Shown here one piece after another: positions 40,168 through 41,897 of a stretch of DNA of 41,897 nt; positions within the stretch are counted from its first letter, which is position 1, and each line of letters starts with the position of its first letter. Under the pieces are notes generated by a model that saw only the letters and a list, made by a program, of their open reading frames with translations, did not search any database and was not told the DNA's origin. Source of the stretch: an uncultured Thermomicrobiales bacterium (GTDB lineage Bacteria; Chloroflexota; Chloroflexia; Thermomicrobiales; CADCWN01); NCBI GenBank assembly GCA_902806415.1, contig CADCWN010000179.1:1-41897 (forward strand). The letters are read 5' to 3'. The translations under genes and the position numbers were made by a program.

Positions 40168-40260
40168 TAGGGGCGTATGGCATACGCCCAACCCAGATTG
40201 CCCGTCTACAAACGTCTACAGAGGGCCGGCGTGGGTCGGGCGTATGCCATACGCCCCTAC
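40168..40260. repeat. 93-bp element with GGGCGTATG terminal inverted repeats
   Basis: GTAGGGGCGTATGGCATACG begins at 40168 and its inverse ends at 40260. Each terminus is itself a palindrome (GGGCGTATG-x-CATACGCCC). The interior is 50 bases with TCTACAAACGTCTACA (two GTCTACA units). A single related palindrome occurs at 6749-6770. Confidence 0.75.
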
Positions 40261-40327
40261 AACCGGCGGTGGTCGGCCTTCGGCAACTGGGGTGGTGTCC
40301 CATACGTCGGCGCCGCGCCCGCCCTGC

Positions 40328-41461
40328 TCACCGCAACTCGGCCTCGGCCTCGCGCCAGGCGGCGGCTTCTGCGCTGATCGTCAGATCGAGGCCGGGGGCG
40401 GTGGGGACGAGCATCCGCCCCGCGCGCAGGGCGAGGCGCTCGTTGAACAACGGTTCGAGCCAGTCGAAATGCTCGACCCACGGCTCGCGCCGCTGTGCCG
40501 CCGCCAGGTGGATGTGGATCTCCATTACGAAGTGCGGGGCCAATGGGATACCGCGCTCGTCGGCCAGCGCCGCGATCCGCAGGAACGGGGTGATCCCGCC
40601 GACTCGCGGGGCGTCGGGCTGGAGGATGTCGGCCCCGCCGAGCGCGATCAGGTGCGCGTGCTCGCTGACGCTCGTCAGCATCTCGCCGGTCGAGATCGGC
40701 GTGTCCAGGGCGGCGGCCAGCGCGGCCTGGCCCTCGGCGTCGTAGGCGTCGAGCGGCTCCTCGATCCAGGTCAGGTCGAACTCCTCCAAGCGCCGCCCCA
40801 GCCGCAATGCCGTGACGCGGTCCCACTGACCGTTCGCATCGACCATGAGCGGCACGCCATCCCCGAGCGCGGCGCGGGCGCGGGCGACGCGGGCGAGATC
40901 GACCGCCGCATCCGGGTGCCCCACCTTCAGCTTGATCCCGCCGACGCCGCGCGCGAGCGACGCCTGCGCGTTGGCGACCGCCTCCTCCGCCGGGGTCGTG
41001 AGATAGCCGCCGGAGGTGTTGTAGCAGCGGACCTCCTCGCGGTGTGCGCCGAGCAGCCTGGCGACCGACCACCCCGCGCGCTTCGCCTTGCCATCCCAGA
41101 GGGCGATGTCGAGCGCGGCGAGGGCTTGCAGGGCCAGGCCACTGCGGCCCATCGACGCCCCATGCCAGACCAATTTGTCCCACAGCCGCTCGATGTCGGC
41201 GGCGTCCTCGCCGATCAGCAGCGGCCCGACCTCCCGCGCGTAGGCGAACATCGCCGGGCCACCGGCGCGCAGGGCGTAGCTGAAGCCGAAACCGACGACC
41301 CCGTCGGCGGTCATCACCTCGGCGGCGAGGACCGCCACCCGGTCGAGGAGGCGCTGCCGCCCCGTGAAAACCTTGGCATCGCCCGCCGGCGTCCGCAGCG
41401 GCACCCCATAGAGCGCGAGGCGGATGGCGTCGATCCGCGACGCCGACCGATCGGCGACCAT
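40328..41461 (-). CDS. Enolase-superfamily (mandelate racemase/muconate lactonizing) enzyme
   Basis: A 377-residue enzyme with the N-terminal capping domain and a modified TIM barrel. Visible motifs: the IKLKVGHPD strand carrying the K-x-K pair (about residues 160-168), metal ligands in LMVDANGQWD, IEEPL and ISTGEM, and the C-terminal APHFVMEIHIHLA with His residues for acid/base chemistry. The pattern fits sugar-acid dehydratases or MLE-like enzymes; I cannot choose. Start ATG at 41461 has a GGGGGG-rich ribosome site; the in-frame extension to 41575 is rejected. It is divergent or unrelated to its neighbours in function. Confidence 0.9.
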   Translation of the reverse strand: MVADRSASRIDAIRLALYGVPLRTPAGDAKVFTGRQRLLDRVAVLAAEVMTADGVVGFGFSYALRAGGPAMFAYAREVGPLLIGEDAADIERLWDKLVWHGASMGRSGLALQALAALDIALWDGKAKRAGWSVARLLGAHREEVRCYNTSGGYLTTPAEEAVANAQASLARGVGGIKLKVGHPDAAVDLARVARARAALGDGVPLMVDANGQWDRVTALRLGRRLEEFDLTWIEEPLDAYDAEGQAALAAALDTPISTGEMLTSVSEHAHLIALGGADILQPDAPRVGGITPFLRIAALADERGIPLAPHFVMEIHIHLAAAQRREPWVEHFDWLEPLFNERLALRAGRMLVPTAPGLDLTISAEAAAWREAEAELR

Positions 41462-41590
41462 CGTTCCCCCCTCTTCCCCATACCGAGACGGCGACGACAA
41501 CAGCGGCCAGACCTTGCCGAGGGTGCGCCCGCCCGCGCATAGTACATCGCCGCGCGGTATCGCGCTGCTACGCAACGCAGTCGCCGGTCG

Positions 41591-41681
41591 GCAGCCGGCA
41601 GTCGTCAGGAAGAGGGGATGACACTAGTGCTGCGGCCTATCGGCGAAACTACTGACGACTGACGACTGACGACTGACGACC
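41591..41681. repeat. CTGACGA heptamer array with a degenerate inverted partner
   Basis: Four CTGACGA units at about 41652-41681, and at 41591-41610 the inverse of related units (CGGCAGC, CGGCAGTCGTCAG). The 91-bp element lies between the enolase-superfamily gene start and the terminator of the next gene. Confidence 0.7.
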
Positions 41682-41701
41682 CAGCAGAACCGTCGGGGGC
41701 A

Positions 41702-41738
41702 AAAAAAGCCCCGGCCCTCCGTATGCGAGGACCGGGGT
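41702..41738 (-). terminator. Intrinsic terminator for the gene ending at 41763
   Basis: On the minus strand CCCCGGTCCTC, loop GCATACG, then GAGGGCCGGGG with one mismatch, followed by C and TTTTTTT. This is the clearest intrinsic terminator in the window, 25 bases after the stop codon. Confidence 0.88.
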
Positions 41739-41762
41739 GTTGATCGCGTGGGCGTCGGGGCG

Positions 41763-41897
41763 TCAGGCCGGGCCGAGGCGCGCGCCCTCGGGCGCGGTCG
41801 GCTTGTTCTCGCGATCGTAGCGATGGAACTCGCCGTGCGGCGTGATCGCGACCCGGATCGACGGCTTGTCGCCGTGGACCTGGATGAAGTGATAGGT
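41763..41897 (-). CDS. C-terminal part of an unidentified protein
   Basis: The frame is open to the window edge. The last 44 residues read TYHFIQVHGDKPSIRVAITP, then HGEFHRYDRENKPTAPEGAR, then LGPA and TGA. The beta-strand pattern (YHFIQVHGDKPSIRVA) recalls the tail of metallophosphoesterase/calcineurin-like proteins, but this is too short to assign. It has its own terminator at 41702-41738. Confidence 0.6.
   Translation of the reverse strand, partial: TYHFIQVHGDKPSIRVAITPHGEFHRYDRENKPTAPEGARLGPA

Overview
The window is GC-rich bacterial DNA with short intergenic spaces, many GTG starts and AGGAGG-like ribosome sites. Gene content points to Chloroflexota, probably a Thermomicrobia-like lineage: a GlgE-type glucan pathway, Uma2 proteins, a secreted protein with tandem F-x-x-Y-W modules, and a short class I phosphomannose isomerase. 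The phylum is an inference from families and style; no rRNA or other marker is present.

Layout. 1-2633: an oligopeptide/dipeptide-type ABC importer (binding-protein tail and two permeases). 2980-6593: VOC protein, mutM, a HEAT-repeat ORF and a photolyase. 6749-9248: a possible non-coding RNA or leader, fumarase, YbaB. 9537-12893: MATE transporter, then phosphomannose isomerase translationally coupled to a small P-loop kinase. 12964-18282: an unknown small protein, an SGNH lipoprotein, a secreted beta-propeller protein and a Uma2 protein. 18509-20300: a gluconolactonase remnant overrun by an XRE antitoxin-like gene, then an AlkZ-like wHTH protein. 20412-33899 (minus strand) is the core: glgE, treS, maltokinase, glgX, glgB, a duplicated unknown two-gene cassette, and malQ. 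TreS makes maltose from trehalose, maltokinase makes maltose-1-phosphate, GlgE polymerises it, GlgB branches the glucan, and GlgX and MalQ debranch and recycle it. 34240-41897: M3 oligopeptidase, NUDIX protein behind a 39-codon Uma2-tail ORF, ABC exporter, LigB-type dioxygenase, an enolase-superfamily enzyme and the tail of one more gene.

The least explained feature is the repeat load. (1) Arrays of a 7-bp unit (8-bp at one locus) occur as inverted pairs about 90-200 bp apart between genes; many begin at, or contain, a stop codon, and some run into coding sequence. The heptamer differs between loci, but most fit NNNNCGA. (2) A dispersed hairpin element has compensatory changes in its stem around a constant ACTGCG loop. 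(3) Two further palindromic families (CCCTCCC-type and GGGCGTAT-type) are scattered.

The best candidate for an undescribed system is the two-gene cassette between glgB and malQ. It is present twice in diverged form. The first gene of one copy is broken by two frameshifts while its partner stays open, and one copy lies between two nearly identical 52-bp copies of the malQ 5' end, as if that gene start were an integration or recombination point.
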